NCBI RefSeq assembly: GCF_016901135.1
Contig: NZ_JAFEVL010000045.1
Coordinates: forward strand, 806,001-870,000
Reading direction: 5' to 3'
DNA from: Martinezella lusitana
Lineage (GTDB): Bacteria; Pseudomonadota; Alphaproteobacteria; Rhizobiales; Rhizobiaceae
DNA: 64,000 bases
Every line of letters starts with the position of its first letter. Position 1 is the stretch's first letter. The notes beneath the pieces are model-generated. The model was not told where the DNA came from and did not search any database. It was given only the letters and a program-made list of their open reading frames with translations. The position numbers were made by a program, and so were the translations under genes. Shown here one piece after another: positions 28,010 to 36,645 of the stretch.

Positions 28010-29353
28010 ATGATGAAAACACCAGTCGAACATAAAACGCCGAAGCGCGCCGCCTTGGCGAGCTGGCTTGGAAGTGCTGTCGAATATTACGATTTCTTCG
28101 TCTACGGGACGGCGGCGGCGCTGATCTTTCCAAAGATATTCTTCTCTGCGGAAGATCCGCAGACGGCGGCAATCGCCTCGTTCGCCACATTCGGCGTTGC
28201 CTATATCATGCGCCCGCTGGGTGCCGTTATCCTGGGTCATGTCGGCGACAAGTTCGGCCGCAAGAAGGTGCTCACCTTCACGCTGCTGCTCATGGGGTTT
28301 TCGACCTTCATCATCGGCTGCCTGCCGACCTATGATCAGGCCGGCATCCTGGCACCGATGCTTCTGGTTCTGGCACGTCTGCTGCAGGGCATCTCCGCCG
28401 CCGGCGAGCAGGCCGGAGCCAGCTCGATGACGCTTGAACATGCGCCTGAAAACCGGCGTGCTTTTTTCACCAGCTTCACGCTGAGTGGAACACAGGCCGG
28501 ATTGATCCTTGCAACTCTGGTCTTCATACCGCTCGCGAGGCTTGATGAAGCCGCTCTCTTGTCATGGGGCTGGCGCATTCCCTTCTTCCTGAGCTTCGTC
28601 GTCGTCATCGTCGGTTTCTGGGTTCGCCGCACGCTGGCCGAGACGCCCGCTTTCCTTGAGGAGACAAAGAAGGGCGAGGTTGCCAAGCTGCCGCTGGTTT
28701 CCCTGATGGCGAATTACTGGGCTGATGTCCTGCGCATCATCTTTGCCGCGTTGATCTCTGTCGTCAGCACGATCTTCAGCGTCTTCACCCTGTCGTACGC
28801 AGTCAACACCATGCATATCGACCGCTCCACCATGCTGACCGTGCTGGTACTCGCCAATATCGTGGCGCTCGGCGCCATCCCTCTATGGGCGATCCTGGCC
28901 GACCGCATCGGCAGAAAGCCGATCTTCATCTTCGGCGCCGTCGGCTGCGCAATTCTGATCTGGCCCTATATCTGGGCGATCAGCCAGAACAACCTTCCGC
29001 TCGTCTTCGTCCTCGGCATTCTGCTCTCGGGCGTGGTCTACAGCGCCTCCAATGGCATCTGGCCGGCGCTCTATGCGGAAATGTTCGATACCCGCGTGCG
29101 TCTGTCCGGTATGGCGGTCGGTACCCAGATCGGCTTTGCGCTCGGCGGTTTCGCGCCGGCGATCAGTGCAGCCTTAATGGGCACCGGGCCGATGGGCTGG
29201 GTGCCGGTCGCAGCATTTACCTCGATCACCGCCCTCGTTGCCGCCGTCTCGGCGGCAACGGCGACGGAGACCTATCAGACACCGATCGACCAGCTCGGCA
29301 GGGATGGGCGCCGATACACGGCCACGGCGCCGCATGCCGACCGCGCCGTCTGA
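28010..29353 (+). CDS. MFS transporter, metabolite:H+ symporter (MHS) family, probable quinate/shikimate importer
   Basis: 447 residues and 12 predicted membrane helices. The start region GSAVEYYDFFVYGTAAAL and the loop 2-3 motif GDKFGRKKVL are diagnostic of the MHS group (ShiA, KgtP, proline/betaine carriers). GGGGAGG precedes two tandem ATGs (28010, 28013); the second has the better spacing but the difference is one residue. Its position directly before a 3-dehydroshikimate dehydratase and near a shikimate dehydrogenase suggests that it carries shikimate, quinate or dehydroshikimate. Confidence 0.85.
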   Translation: MMKTPVEHKTPKRAALASWLGSAVEYYDFFVYGTAAALIFPKIFFSAEDPQTAAIASFATFGVAYIMRPLGAVILGHVGDKFGRKKVLTFTLLLMGFSTFIIGCLPTYDQAGILAPMLLVLARLLQGISAAGEQAGASSMTLEHAPENRRAFFTSFTLSGTQAGLILATLVFIPLARLDEAALLSWGWRIPFFLSFVVVIVGFWVRRTLAETPAFLEETKKGEVAKLPLVSLMANYWADVLRIIFAALISVVSTIFSVFTLSYAVNTMHIDRSTMLTVLVLANIVALGAIPLWAILADRIGRKPIFIFGAVGCAILIWPYIWAISQNNLPLVFVLGILLSGVVYSASNGIWPALYAEMFDTRVRLSGMAVGTQIGFALGGFAPAISAALMGTGPMGWVPVAAFTSITALVAAVSAATATETYQTPIDQLGRDGRRYTATAPHADRAV

Positions 29354-29459
29354 GCATGAACGGGTGCCGGTGCATTTGCGTCGGCACCTCATGGCAGCAG
29401 CGGGGGCACGCGATCGCGGATGAGTTTGTTGGAAATCGCCAAATGGATGGGATGACACA

Positions 29460-31349
29460 ATGAAAACCTCGATCGCGACCGTTTCGATCAGCGGCGATCT
29501 CAAAGAGAAGCTTCACGCCATCGCCAAGGCCGGCTTCGACGGCGTCGAAATCTTCGAGAACGACTTCCTGGCCTTCGATGAATCGCCCCGTCAGGTCGGC
29601 CAGATAGTCAAGGATCATGGCTTGGAGATCACGCTCTTTCAGCCATTCCGCGATTTCGAGGGCATGCCAGAGCCGTTGCGCAGCCGCACTTTCGATAGAG
29701 CCGAGCGCAAATTCGATCTCATGCAGGAAATGGGCACCGACCTTGTGCTTGTTTGCTCGAACGTCTCTTCAGCGGCGCTCGGCGGCATCGATCGTGCGGC
29801 CGCCGACTTTTTCGAGCTCGGGGAGCGGGCGGCAAAGCGCGGTCTGCGCGTCGGATACGAGGCGCTTGCCTGGGGGCGGCATATTCATGATCACCGCGAT
29901 GCCTGGGAAATCGTCCGCCGTGCCGATCATCCGAATATCGGCCTCATCCTCGATAGTTTCCATACGCTTTCGCGCAAGATCGACGTCAATTCGATCCGCT
30001 CGATCCCGAAGGAAAAGATCTTCATCATCCAGCTTGCCGATGCGCCGCTGATCGACATGGATCTTCTTTACTGGAGCCGTCATTTCCGCAATATGCCGGG
30101 CGAGGGCGATCTGCCCGTCCTTGATTTCATGAATGCGGTGGCGGCGACGGGCTATGATGGCTATCTCTCGCTGGAGATTTTCAACGACCAGTTCCGTGGC
30201 GGCTCGCCGGCGGCCATTGCCGTGGACGGCAGGCGCTCGCTTGTCTATCTGGGCGATCAGGTCCGCCGCGCTGTAAGCGACAGCAACCTGACGCTGGCGC
30301 CCATGCCGCCGCGCGCCGAGGTCGAGGGCGTGGCTTTCGTCGAATTCACCGTCGATGAAGCCGAGATATCAGCCCTTTCCGATCGATTGCGCGCGCTGGG
30401 CTTCCGGCATGTCGGCCGCCATAAAACCAAGCGCGTCGATGTTTTCAGGCAGAGAGGCATCAATCTGGTCGTCAACGCGGATCAAGGCGGATTTGCCGGC
30501 GCTTCCTATGCCCTGCACGGGCAATCGGCCTATGCGATGGGCCTATGGGTCGGCGACGCGCAGGCAGCCCTTGCGCGGGCTGAGGCGCTGGGCGCGGAGC
30601 GTTTCGAACAGTCGTTGGATCCCGGCGAGATCGAAATGCCTGCTATACGCGGTGTCGGCGGCGGTATCCTGTATTTCCTCGATCGTAAGAGTTCGCTCGG
30701 GCGGATCTGGGAGATCGAGTTCGACCCCGTCGAGGATAGTGCCGATTGGCAGCCGGTTGGCCTGACGGGCGTCGACCATGTCGCGCAGACCATGAAATAT
30801 GAAGAACTGCTGACCTGGTTGCTGTTCTACACGGCGATACTCGATGCGCATAAGACGCCTATGGTCGACATCATCGACCCGGCGGGTGTCGTTCGAAGCC
30901 AGGTCGTCGAAAACGGGCCGGGCACGTTGCGCATCACGCTGAACGGTGCGGAAAACCGCAATACGCTGGCCGGCCATTTCATCGCCGAGACTTTCGGCTC
31001 GGGCATTCAGCATCTGGCCTTTGCGACCGACGACATCTTCGCGACGGCGACGGCCCTGTCGGCCAACGGTTTCACGACATTGGCGATCTCGCCGAATTAC
31101 TACGATGATCTGGAAGCCAGATTCGGCCTCGACCCGGATTTCACCGAGCGCTTGAAGGCGCACAATATTCTCTACGATCGCGACGAGCATGGCGAATATT
31201 TCCAGCTCTACAGCCCGACCTATGGCGAAGGCTTCTTCTTCGAGATCGTCCAGCGCAGCGGCTATCGCGGCTATGGCGCGGCGAACGCCATCTTCCGCAT
31301 CGCAGCGCTGAGGCGGCATCTGCGACCGATTGGTCTGCCGAAGCGTTAG
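29460..31349 (+). CDS. quiC: 3-dehydroshikimate dehydratase fused to an HPPD-like domain (QuiC type)
   Basis: 629 residues, two domains. Residues ~1-270 are a sugar-phosphate-isomerase-like TIM barrel (FDGVEIFEND, YEALAWGRHIHD, LILDSFHTLSRK, YLSLEIFND), which converts 3-dehydroshikimate to protocatechuate. Residues ~290-625 form two VOC modules like 4-hydroxyphenylpyruvate dioxygenase, with a candidate metal triad His440 (GVDHVAQT), His518 (GIQHLAFA) and Glu595 (GFFFEIVQR). This matches the QuiC1 architecture of pseudomonads. The role of the second domain is not established. Follows the transporter by 106 nt. Confidence 0.88.
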   Translation: MKTSIATVSISGDLKEKLHAIAKAGFDGVEIFENDFLAFDESPRQVGQIVKDHGLEITLFQPFRDFEGMPEPLRSRTFDRAERKFDLMQEMGTDLVLVCSNVSSAALGGIDRAAADFFELGERAAKRGLRVGYEALAWGRHIHDHRDAWEIVRRADHPNIGLILDSFHTLSRKIDVNSIRSIPKEKIFIIQLADAPLIDMDLLYWSRHFRNMPGEGDLPVLDFMNAVAATGYDGYLSLEIFNDQFRGGSPAAIAVDGRRSLVYLGDQVRRAVSDSNLTLAPMPPRAEVEGVAFVEFTVDEAEISALSDRLRALGFRHVGRHKTKRVDVFRQRGINLVVNADQGGFAGASYALHGQSAYAMGLWVGDAQAALARAEALGAERFEQSLDPGEIEMPAIRGVGGGILYFLDRKSSLGRIWEIEFDPVEDSADWQPVGLTGVDHVAQTMKYEELLTWLLFYTAILDAHKTPMVDIIDPAGVVRSQVVENGPGTLRITLNGAENRNTLAGHFIAETFGSGIQHLAFATDDIFATATALSANGFTTLAISPNYYDDLEARFGLDPDFTERLKAHNILYDRDEHGEYFQLYSPTYGEGFFFEIVQRSGYRGYGAANAIFRIAALRRHLRPIGLPKR

Positions 31350-31432
31350 GCTCTCCCCATTCGCGTTGAGGCTGTGTTAAAGCTTTGATCTTCAATGGCG
31401 GGCATCGACGAACCCAGGAAGACGAGCAAGGC

Positions 31433-32104
31433 ATGACCAAAGCGCAAGCGGCCAAGATCGAGCGCCTCACGCGAAAGAATGATCCCGACGCGACCAAGGA
31501 AAATATTCTGAAGATCGCGACGGAAGAGTTTGTCGCTGCAGGTTTTTCCGGCGCCCGGGTTGACGAGATCGCCGAGCGCACCAAGACCTCCAAGCGCATG
31601 ATCTATTATTATTTCGGCAGCAAGGAAGGGCTCTATCTCGCCGTTCTCGAGCAGGCCTATACCAAGATCCGCACGCTGGAGAGCGAACTCGATCTGCAAA
31701 ACATGCCGCCCGTTCAGGCCATGGCCCAGCTGATCGAAAGCACCTTCGATCACGACGATCAGAATCCCGATTTCGTGCGCCTCGTCAGCATCGAAAACAT
31801 TCATCGTGCTGAGCATATGAAACGTTCGGTCGTGCTATCGCAGATGAATATCGCCGTGATCGACATCATCACCGAGATCCTGGCGCGGGGCTATGCCGAC
31901 GGCAGTTTTTCGCGCCGGGTGGACCCGGTCGATTTGCACATGATGATTAGCGCACAATGCTTTTTCCGCGTGTCCAACCGCCATACCTTCGGGGCGATCT
32001 TCGAACGCGACCTATCTTCCGATGAATTAAAGAATCGGCACAAGGCGTTGATAGTCGACGCAATCTTGGCTTTCTTAAAGACACCTTCCTCAGACATTAC
32101 ATGA
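31433..32104 (+). CDS. TetR-family regulator of the quinate/shikimate module
   Basis: 223 residues. HTH: TKENILKIATEEFVAAGFSG, then DEIAERTKTSKRMIYYYFGSK. The C-terminal domain has the TetR_C-like FVRLVSIENIHRAEH segment. Start at ATG 31433 after AAGG; the frame is open further upstream without an RBS. It sits between quiC and aroE, and the only two copies of the ACTAGTTCGTACATT operator lie at the promoters on either side of it, so it is the natural candidate repressor. Ligand presumably a pathway intermediate (inference). Confidence 0.87.
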   Translation: MTKAQAAKIERLTRKNDPDATKENILKIATEEFVAAGFSGARVDEIAERTKTSKRMIYYYFGSKEGLYLAVLEQAYTKIRTLESELDLQNMPPVQAMAQLIESTFDHDDQNPDFVRLVSIENIHRAEHMKRSVVLSQMNIAVIDIITEILARGYADGSFSRRVDPVDLHMMISAQCFFRVSNRHTFGAIFERDLSSDELKNRHKALIVDAILAFLKTPSSDIT

Positions 32105-32167
32105 GAATCTGAACCGCCGGAGGATATCGACCGGCGTTGCCCCGGAACAGGATTTCTGCGTTATTCA

Positions 32168-32196
32168 TTGACTTTACGTACTAGTTCGTACATTTT
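32168..32196 (+). promoter_or_regulatory. Promoter with second TetR-type operator, for aroE
   Basis: -35 TTGACT (32168-32173), 17-bp spacer, -10 CATTTT (32191-32196). The spacer contains ACGTACTAGTTCGT (32176-32189), the palindrome of the upstream copy with one mismatched pair, followed by the same ACATT. Promoter geometry is identical to that at 27836-27864, which strongly supports shared control. Confidence 0.72.
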
Positions 32197-32243
32197 GATT
32201 GCGAGCCGAGATATTGCTTTAACTCGCTGCTCGGGAGGATAGA

Positions 32244-33113
32244 TTGAACACTCAGGCAGCCATCATTCCGCGTCAACTTCATGTCGGCCTGATCGGCGCG
32301 GGCATCAGTCGCTCGCTAACGCCGGCCATGCATATGCGCGAAGGCGGGCATTGCGGCCTTTCCTATCAATACGATCTGATCGATCTTGAGGCACGGGGGC
32401 TTTCCGTGTCGGATCTGCCAGCCTTGATCGACGAGGCCGAGGCGGCCGGTTTCGCCGGCCTAAATATCACGCATCCCTGCAAGCAGGCGGCCGTCGCACT
32501 GGTCGATGAACTGTCGCCGGATGCTGAGGCGCTGCGGTCGATCAATACGATCGTTTTTCGTGGTGGGCGCAGGATCGGGCACAATACGGATTGGTGGGGC
32601 TTTGCGGAAAGCTTTCGTCGCGGGCTGGGCGGTGTCTCGCTAGATCGTGTCGTGCAATTGGGAGCGGGCGGCGCCGGGGTTGCCGTCGCGCATGCGGTGG
32701 CGCAAATGGGCGGGCGCTCGATCGAGATCTTCGATCTGGACCCGTCCCGCGCGCAGGCGCTTACCGATCAGCTTCAGGCAGCTCATGCCACCTGTTCCTT
32801 CTCCGTCGGTCGCAATCTCGCTGAAGCCTTGAATGTGGCGAATGGCTTGGTGCACGCGACACCGACGGGCATGGGCGCCCATCCCGGTCTGCCGCTCGAT
32901 GCCCATCTTGTTTCGGATCGCTTCTGGGTCGCGGAAATCGTCTATTTCCCCATCGAAACGGAATTGGTGAAACTTGCCCGACAGAAGGGATGCCGTGTTC
33001 TCGATGGCGGCGGTATGGCGGTGTTTCAGGCGGTCAAGGCCTTCGAATTGTTCACCGGCATTCGCCCCGATGTGGAGCGCATGATGCAGCATTTCGACTC
33101 GCTGCGCTCCTAG
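32244..33113 (+). CDS. aroE: Shikimate/quinate dehydrogenase (AroE family)
   Basis: 289 residues, NAD(P)-dependent oxidation of shikimate or quinate to the 3-dehydro compound. Substrate-binding Ser residues in GAGISRSLTPAMH, the catalytic Lys in NITHPCKQ (usually NVTxPxK), and HNTDWWGF correspond to the family motifs; the Rossmann part has LGAGGAGVAVAHAV. The start is a TTG at 32244, preceded by GGGAGGA. Being inside a repressor-controlled catabolic module, it is probably a catabolic paralogue and not the housekeeping biosynthetic enzyme. Confidence 0.88.
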   Translation: MNTQAAIIPRQLHVGLIGAGISRSLTPAMHMREGGHCGLSYQYDLIDLEARGLSVSDLPALIDEAEAAGFAGLNITHPCKQAAVALVDELSPDAEALRSINTIVFRGGRRIGHNTDWWGFAESFRRGLGGVSLDRVVQLGAGGAGVAVAHAVAQMGGRSIEIFDLDPSRAQALTDQLQAAHATCSFSVGRNLAEALNVANGLVHATPTGMGAHPGLPLDAHLVSDRFWVAEIVYFPIETELVKLARQKGCRVLDGGGMAVFQAVKAFELFTGIRPDVERMMQHFDSLRS

Positions 33114-33152
33114 ATCATCGAATAATCCCCTGAAACGAATGGCGTCTGAGAT

Positions 33153-33177
33153 GCCGGGTTAACAGCCCGGCCTTTTT
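33153..33177 (+). terminator. Rho-independent terminator after aroE
   Basis: GCCGGG-TTAACAG-CCCGGC hairpin (33153-33171) followed by CTTTTTG and more Ts. It separates the quinate/shikimate module from the GntR operon. Confidence 0.85.
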
Positions 33178-33236
33178 GTTTTGGAGGCGAATTCATGCAG
33201 GCGTTATCCGGCCTCTTTGCGCGCGTACCTATCCAC

Positions 33237-33265
33237 TTGACGGATATCCTACAAGTTCATAGGAT
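33237..33265 (+). promoter_or_regulatory. Promoter overlapping an inverted repeat, upstream of gntR
   Basis: -35 TTGACG (33237-33242), 17-bp spacer and -10 TAGGAT (33260-33265). The inverted repeat ATCCTA (33246-33251) / TAGGAT (33260-33265), with 8-nt centre, overlaps the spacer and the -10 element. Likely autoregulation by the GntR protein encoded 31 nt downstream. Confidence 0.55.
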
Positions 33266-33295
33266 CAATGCCGATACCTCTGGGAGCCTCGTTTC

Positions 33296-34006
33296 ATGGT
33301 CGGCAAAGTCATTCAGCCTCTGACGCGCGCGCCGTTGCTGCATGTCTCAGTGCAGGAGAGCCTGCGCAGCTACATTGCCGACAATAGTCTGGAACCGGGA
33401 ACGCTGTTGCCGGCCGAAGCCGAGCTGGCGACGCAGCTCGGCGTCAGCCGCAATTCCCTGCGCGAAGGCATCAAGGCGCTCGAATCCCTCGGCGTGCTCG
33501 AGACGCGCCGCGGCATCGGCATCTTCGTCAAGGCATTTTCCTTCGGGCCGCTGCTGGACAATCTTGCCTATGGGCTCGGCAATGCGCTGCGCCACATGGA
33601 GGAGGTGCTGGAAATTCGCCGCACACTCGAAGTCGGCCTGATCGGCAAGACGCTTGAGATGATCGGGCCGGAGGATCTGGCCGAACTGCGCGCCACCGTC
33701 GACCGCATGCGGGTCCATGCCGAGCGCGGCGAACCCTTCGCCGAGGACGATCAGCTGTTTCATCGGCTGCTGTTTCGCTGCCAGGGCAACGAGACCTTCG
33801 TCCGCTTGATCGACGTGTTCTGGCTCGCCTTCAACAAGGCATCCAACTTCTTCGACCTCGACAATGCCGACCCCATGGCCACGTGGAGGGACCATGAGGC
33901 GATCGTCGATGCAGTCGAAGCGAGGAACTTGAAAGAGGTGCGTATGCGCCTCGACCGCCACTACGAGGGGATTTCGAGGGTAATAGCCAACAACAAGAAG
34001 GGTTAG
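33296..34006 (+). CDS. GntR-family regulator, FadR subfamily (FCD domain)
   Basis: 236 residues. N-terminal winged HTH: SLEPGTLLPAEAELATQLG, SRNSLREGIKALESLGVLET and RRGIGIFV. C-terminal all-helical FCD ligand domain with LEIRRTLEVGLIGK and the metal/ligand-type histidines in DDQLFHRLLF and the final WRDHEAIVDAV, RLDRHYEG. It lies 25 nt upstream of the peptide-type binding-protein gene on the same strand, so it is probably first in that operon and regulates it in response to a carboxylated substrate. Confidence 0.9.
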   Translation: MVGKVIQPLTRAPLLHVSVQESLRSYIADNSLEPGTLLPAEAELATQLGVSRNSLREGIKALESLGVLETRRGIGIFVKAFSFGPLLDNLAYGLGNALRHMEEVLEIRRTLEVGLIGKTLEMIGPEDLAELRATVDRMRVHAERGEPFAEDDQLFHRLLFRCQGNETFVRLIDVFWLAFNKASNFFDLDNADPMATWRDHEAIVDAVEARNLKEVRMRLDRHYEGISRVIANNKKG

Positions 34007-34031
34007 CGACCCGAAATTAGGGAGGAGGACT

Positions 34032-35627
34032 ATGATGAGGGAACTTTTTTGTCTGCCGGCAATCGCGCTGGGGGCGATGATGTCGATCACCGGTGTGCCC
34101 GTCTTAGGTGGTGTGGCCGCACCCGCAGCTGCCGCGACATTGTCTGGTGGATTCGATGTTGGCCCCGGCGGCTTTCAGGGCAATTTCAATCCGCTGGCTG
34201 CAACCGCCGGCTTAACCTGGCTGAGCACCTACCTCGAGCCGCTGGTCAGCTACGACGAGAAGCTGCAGAAGATCGTCGGCGTGCTTGCCGCCTCCTATGA
34301 GGTAAGCCCGGATCAGCTGACCTACACGTTCAAGCTTGCCGATGCCACGTGGCACGACGGCAAGCCCTTCACGGCCAAGGACGCCAAATTCACCATCGAG
34401 CTTGCTGCCAATGCCAAGACGGGTTCGATCTTTGCAGCTCGCCTGAAGGTTTTGTCCGCGATCGAGATGCCTGACGATCATACCCTGGTCATCAAGCTTT
34501 CCGCTCCCTCCGCCAGTCTCCTGGACACGCTGACAAAGATAATGGTGCTGCCGGAGCATGCGCTTGCGGCTGTACCCGCCGATCAGCTTGCGAAAAGCAC
34601 CTGGTGGTCGACCTCGCCGATTGGGACGGGTCCGTTCAAATTCGTCAAATATGTGCAGGATCAATATGTCGAGTTGACCGCCAATCCGGATTACCGCGGC
34701 GGCAAGCCCGTCCTCGATCGTTTGATCAATCGCTATTTCGCCAATCCTGCTTCGGCGATCTCGGCGCTGCGCGCCGGCGAAATCCAGTTCACCTACATCG
34801 ATTCCAACGATGTGCCGACCTTCAAGGACGATAAATCCTTCCGGGTGATCGAGGGAGCTTCCTTCGTCGTCAACTATCTCGGCTTCAACCAGGACTCGCC
34901 GCTCTGGAAGGATCTCCGTGTCCGCCAGGCCGTCATGTATGCCATCAACCGCGATGCGATCATCAAGAGCCTTTATGGCGGCGCGGCAAAGCAGGCCAAT
35001 TGCGCCTATGTGGCAGGTCAGCTGGTTCCGCAAGGTATCGAGGCCTATCCCTACGATCCCGCCAAAGCCAAGCAGCTGTTGGATGAGGCCGGGTGGGGCA
35101 AGATCAACGGCGACAAGCCGATCACCTTGCTGACTTATTACAACACCCCGCTTACCACAAACATCCTGGCGGCGATGCAGGCGATGCTCGCGCAGGTCGG
35201 GATCAATGTGGTCCCGCGCGCGGTCGATGCGCCAACCTATAACGGTCTGGTGCTCAAGCCTGACGCCGACGCATCGCAGTTCCCGCTTGTCTATGCCGGT
35301 TTGCAGAATGGCCCGGATCCGAGCAACATCAATACCGGCCTCAATGAAAAACAGATACCGCCGGCCGGCGCCAATGTCGTGCGTGCCCGCATGCCGGATC
35401 TGACCAAAGCACTCGACGCCGCCATTGCCGAGACGGACGCCGCCAAGCGCGACCAGCGCTATCAGGATGTCTGCAAGGTCATGAACAAGAATCTGCCCTG
35501 GGCGACCATGTGGGTGGCGAACCGCTATGGCGTCGTTTCATCGAAGGTGAAGGACTTCATCTGGACGCCCGCGCCCGGCGGCGGTCCGTATGTGGCCCAT
35601 CCGGAAGCGTGGAAGCTCTCCGAATAG
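34032..35627 (+). CDS. Peptide/opine-type ABC transporter binding protein (SBP family 5)
   Basis: 531 residues with a signal peptide (MMRELFCLPAIALGAMM then a small-residue cleavage region near AAPAAAA, residue ~35). Typical family 5 landmarks: TWLSTYLEPLVSYDE, YTFKLADATWHDGKPFTAKD near residue 105, DLRVRQAVMYAINRDAII near residue 295, and a C-terminal NLPWATMWVANRYGVV. Family 5 proteins bind oligopeptides, nickel, opines or oligosaccharides; the linked aldolase/lyase gene makes a small acid or opine-like compound as likely as a peptide. Confidence 0.9.
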   Translation: MMRELFCLPAIALGAMMSITGVPVLGGVAAPAAAATLSGGFDVGPGGFQGNFNPLAATAGLTWLSTYLEPLVSYDEKLQKIVGVLAASYEVSPDQLTYTFKLADATWHDGKPFTAKDAKFTIELAANAKTGSIFAARLKVLSAIEMPDDHTLVIKLSAPSASLLDTLTKIMVLPEHALAAVPADQLAKSTWWSTSPIGTGPFKFVKYVQDQYVELTANPDYRGGKPVLDRLINRYFANPASAISALRAGEIQFTYIDSNDVPTFKDDKSFRVIEGASFVVNYLGFNQDSPLWKDLRVRQAVMYAINRDAIIKSLYGGAAKQANCAYVAGQLVPQGIEAYPYDPAKAKQLLDEAGWGKINGDKPITLLTYYNTPLTTNILAAMQAMLAQVGINVVPRAVDAPTYNGLVLKPDADASQFPLVYAGLQNGPDPSNINTGLNEKQIPPAGANVVRARMPDLTKALDAAIAETDAAKRDQRYQDVCKVMNKNLPWATMWVANRYGVVSSKVKDFIWTPAPGGGPYVAHPEAWKLSE

Positions 35628-35682
35628 GCTTACGGCCGGTCGCGGGCTGCGGCCGGCTCATTCTTTCAAGCGCGGATTCGAT

Positions 35683-36642
35683 ATGCTTCGTTACTGTCTC
35701 AAGCGTCTGGCGATCGGTATCGGCATGCTCATTGCGCTGAGCATGCTGGTCTTCGTGCTGCTGCGGCTGACACCGGGTGATCCGATCGACGCCTATATCG
35801 ACCCGAGCGCGCCGCTGTCTCCGGCCGCCATGGCCGATTTGCGCAGCCGGCTGGGGCTGGATCAGCCCCTACCGCTGCAATATATCGGGTGGCTGCAGCA
35901 GGCCTTGCATGGCAATTTCGGCTATTCGATCAAGCGGCTGGATCAGCCGGTGTTGACGCTGGTGCTGTCGCGCATCGGGCCGACAGTCCTGCTGATGGGC
36001 TCCGCCTTGATCATGGCGATCGTCGCCGGCATTGCCGCCGGCGTTGTCGGCGCCGTTAGGCGCAATTCCGTCACGGACGTCTCGCTCTCCGTGTTGGCAC
36101 TGGCCGGCATATCGAGCCCGGCCTTCCTGAGCGCGCTTCTCGGCCTCTATATCTTTGCCGTGCGTCTCGGCTGGTTGCCGTCCGGCGGCATGCTGACGCC
36201 GGGCGAGGATTTCTCTCTCGGCGACCTGCTTCGGCATCTCATCTTGCCGTCGGCACTCCTAGCCATAGCTCAGGCGGCATTGATCATGCGCTACATGCGC
36301 GCCTCGCTTCTCGAAGTCCTCAATCAGGATTATGTGCGCACCGCGCGCGCTAAGGGCGTGATCGAGTTCTGGGTGATCGTCAAGCATGCGCTGCGCAACG
36401 CTTTGCTGCCTATTGTTACCGTCATCGGCTCGACCATCGGGCTTGCCATCGGCGGGGCGATCTTCATCGAGAGCGTCTTCAACTGGCCCGGCATGGGCCT
36501 GCTGCTCGTCGATGCAGTCACGACCAGAGACTATCCCGTCATCATGGGGGCAACTTTGGTCATCGGCGCCTGCGTTATCGTCGTCAATCTCCTGACCGAC
36601 ATCGCCTATGCGGTGATCGATCCGCGCATCAAGGTGAGCTGA
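35683..36642 (+). CDS. ABC transporter permease (DppB/OppB-like)
   Basis: 319 residues. TM1 near residues 8-28 (LAIGIGMLIALSMLVFVLLR), followed by TPGDPIDAY and the permease loop with DYVRTARAKGVIEFWVIVKHALRNALLP, shown here as its first part only for reference. ATG 35683 is the natural start; an in-frame ATG at 35590 lies inside the previous gene. Three bases separate it from the next permease gene. Confidence 0.88.
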   Translation: MLRYCLKRLAIGIGMLIALSMLVFVLLRLTPGDPIDAYIDPSAPLSPAAMADLRSRLGLDQPLPLQYIGWLQQALHGNFGYSIKRLDQPVLTLVLSRIGPTVLLMGSALIMAIVAGIAAGVVGAVRRNSVTDVSLSVLALAGISSPAFLSALLGLYIFAVRLGWLPSGGMLTPGEDFSLGDLLRHLILPSALLAIAQAALIMRYMRASLLEVLNQDYVRTARAKGVIEFWVIVKHALRNALLPIVTVIGSTIGLAIGGAIFIESVFNWPGMGLLLVDAVTTRDYPVIMGATLVIGACVIVVNLLTDIAYAVIDPRIKVS

Positions 36643-36645
36643 GCG

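Noticed and set aside
33195..33323. 42-codon ORF with GGAGG before gntR
   Set aside because: It contains the probable gntR promoter (TTGACG-17-TAGGAT) and runs over the gntR start, directly behind a terminator. A transcript starting at that promoter would lack its start codon.
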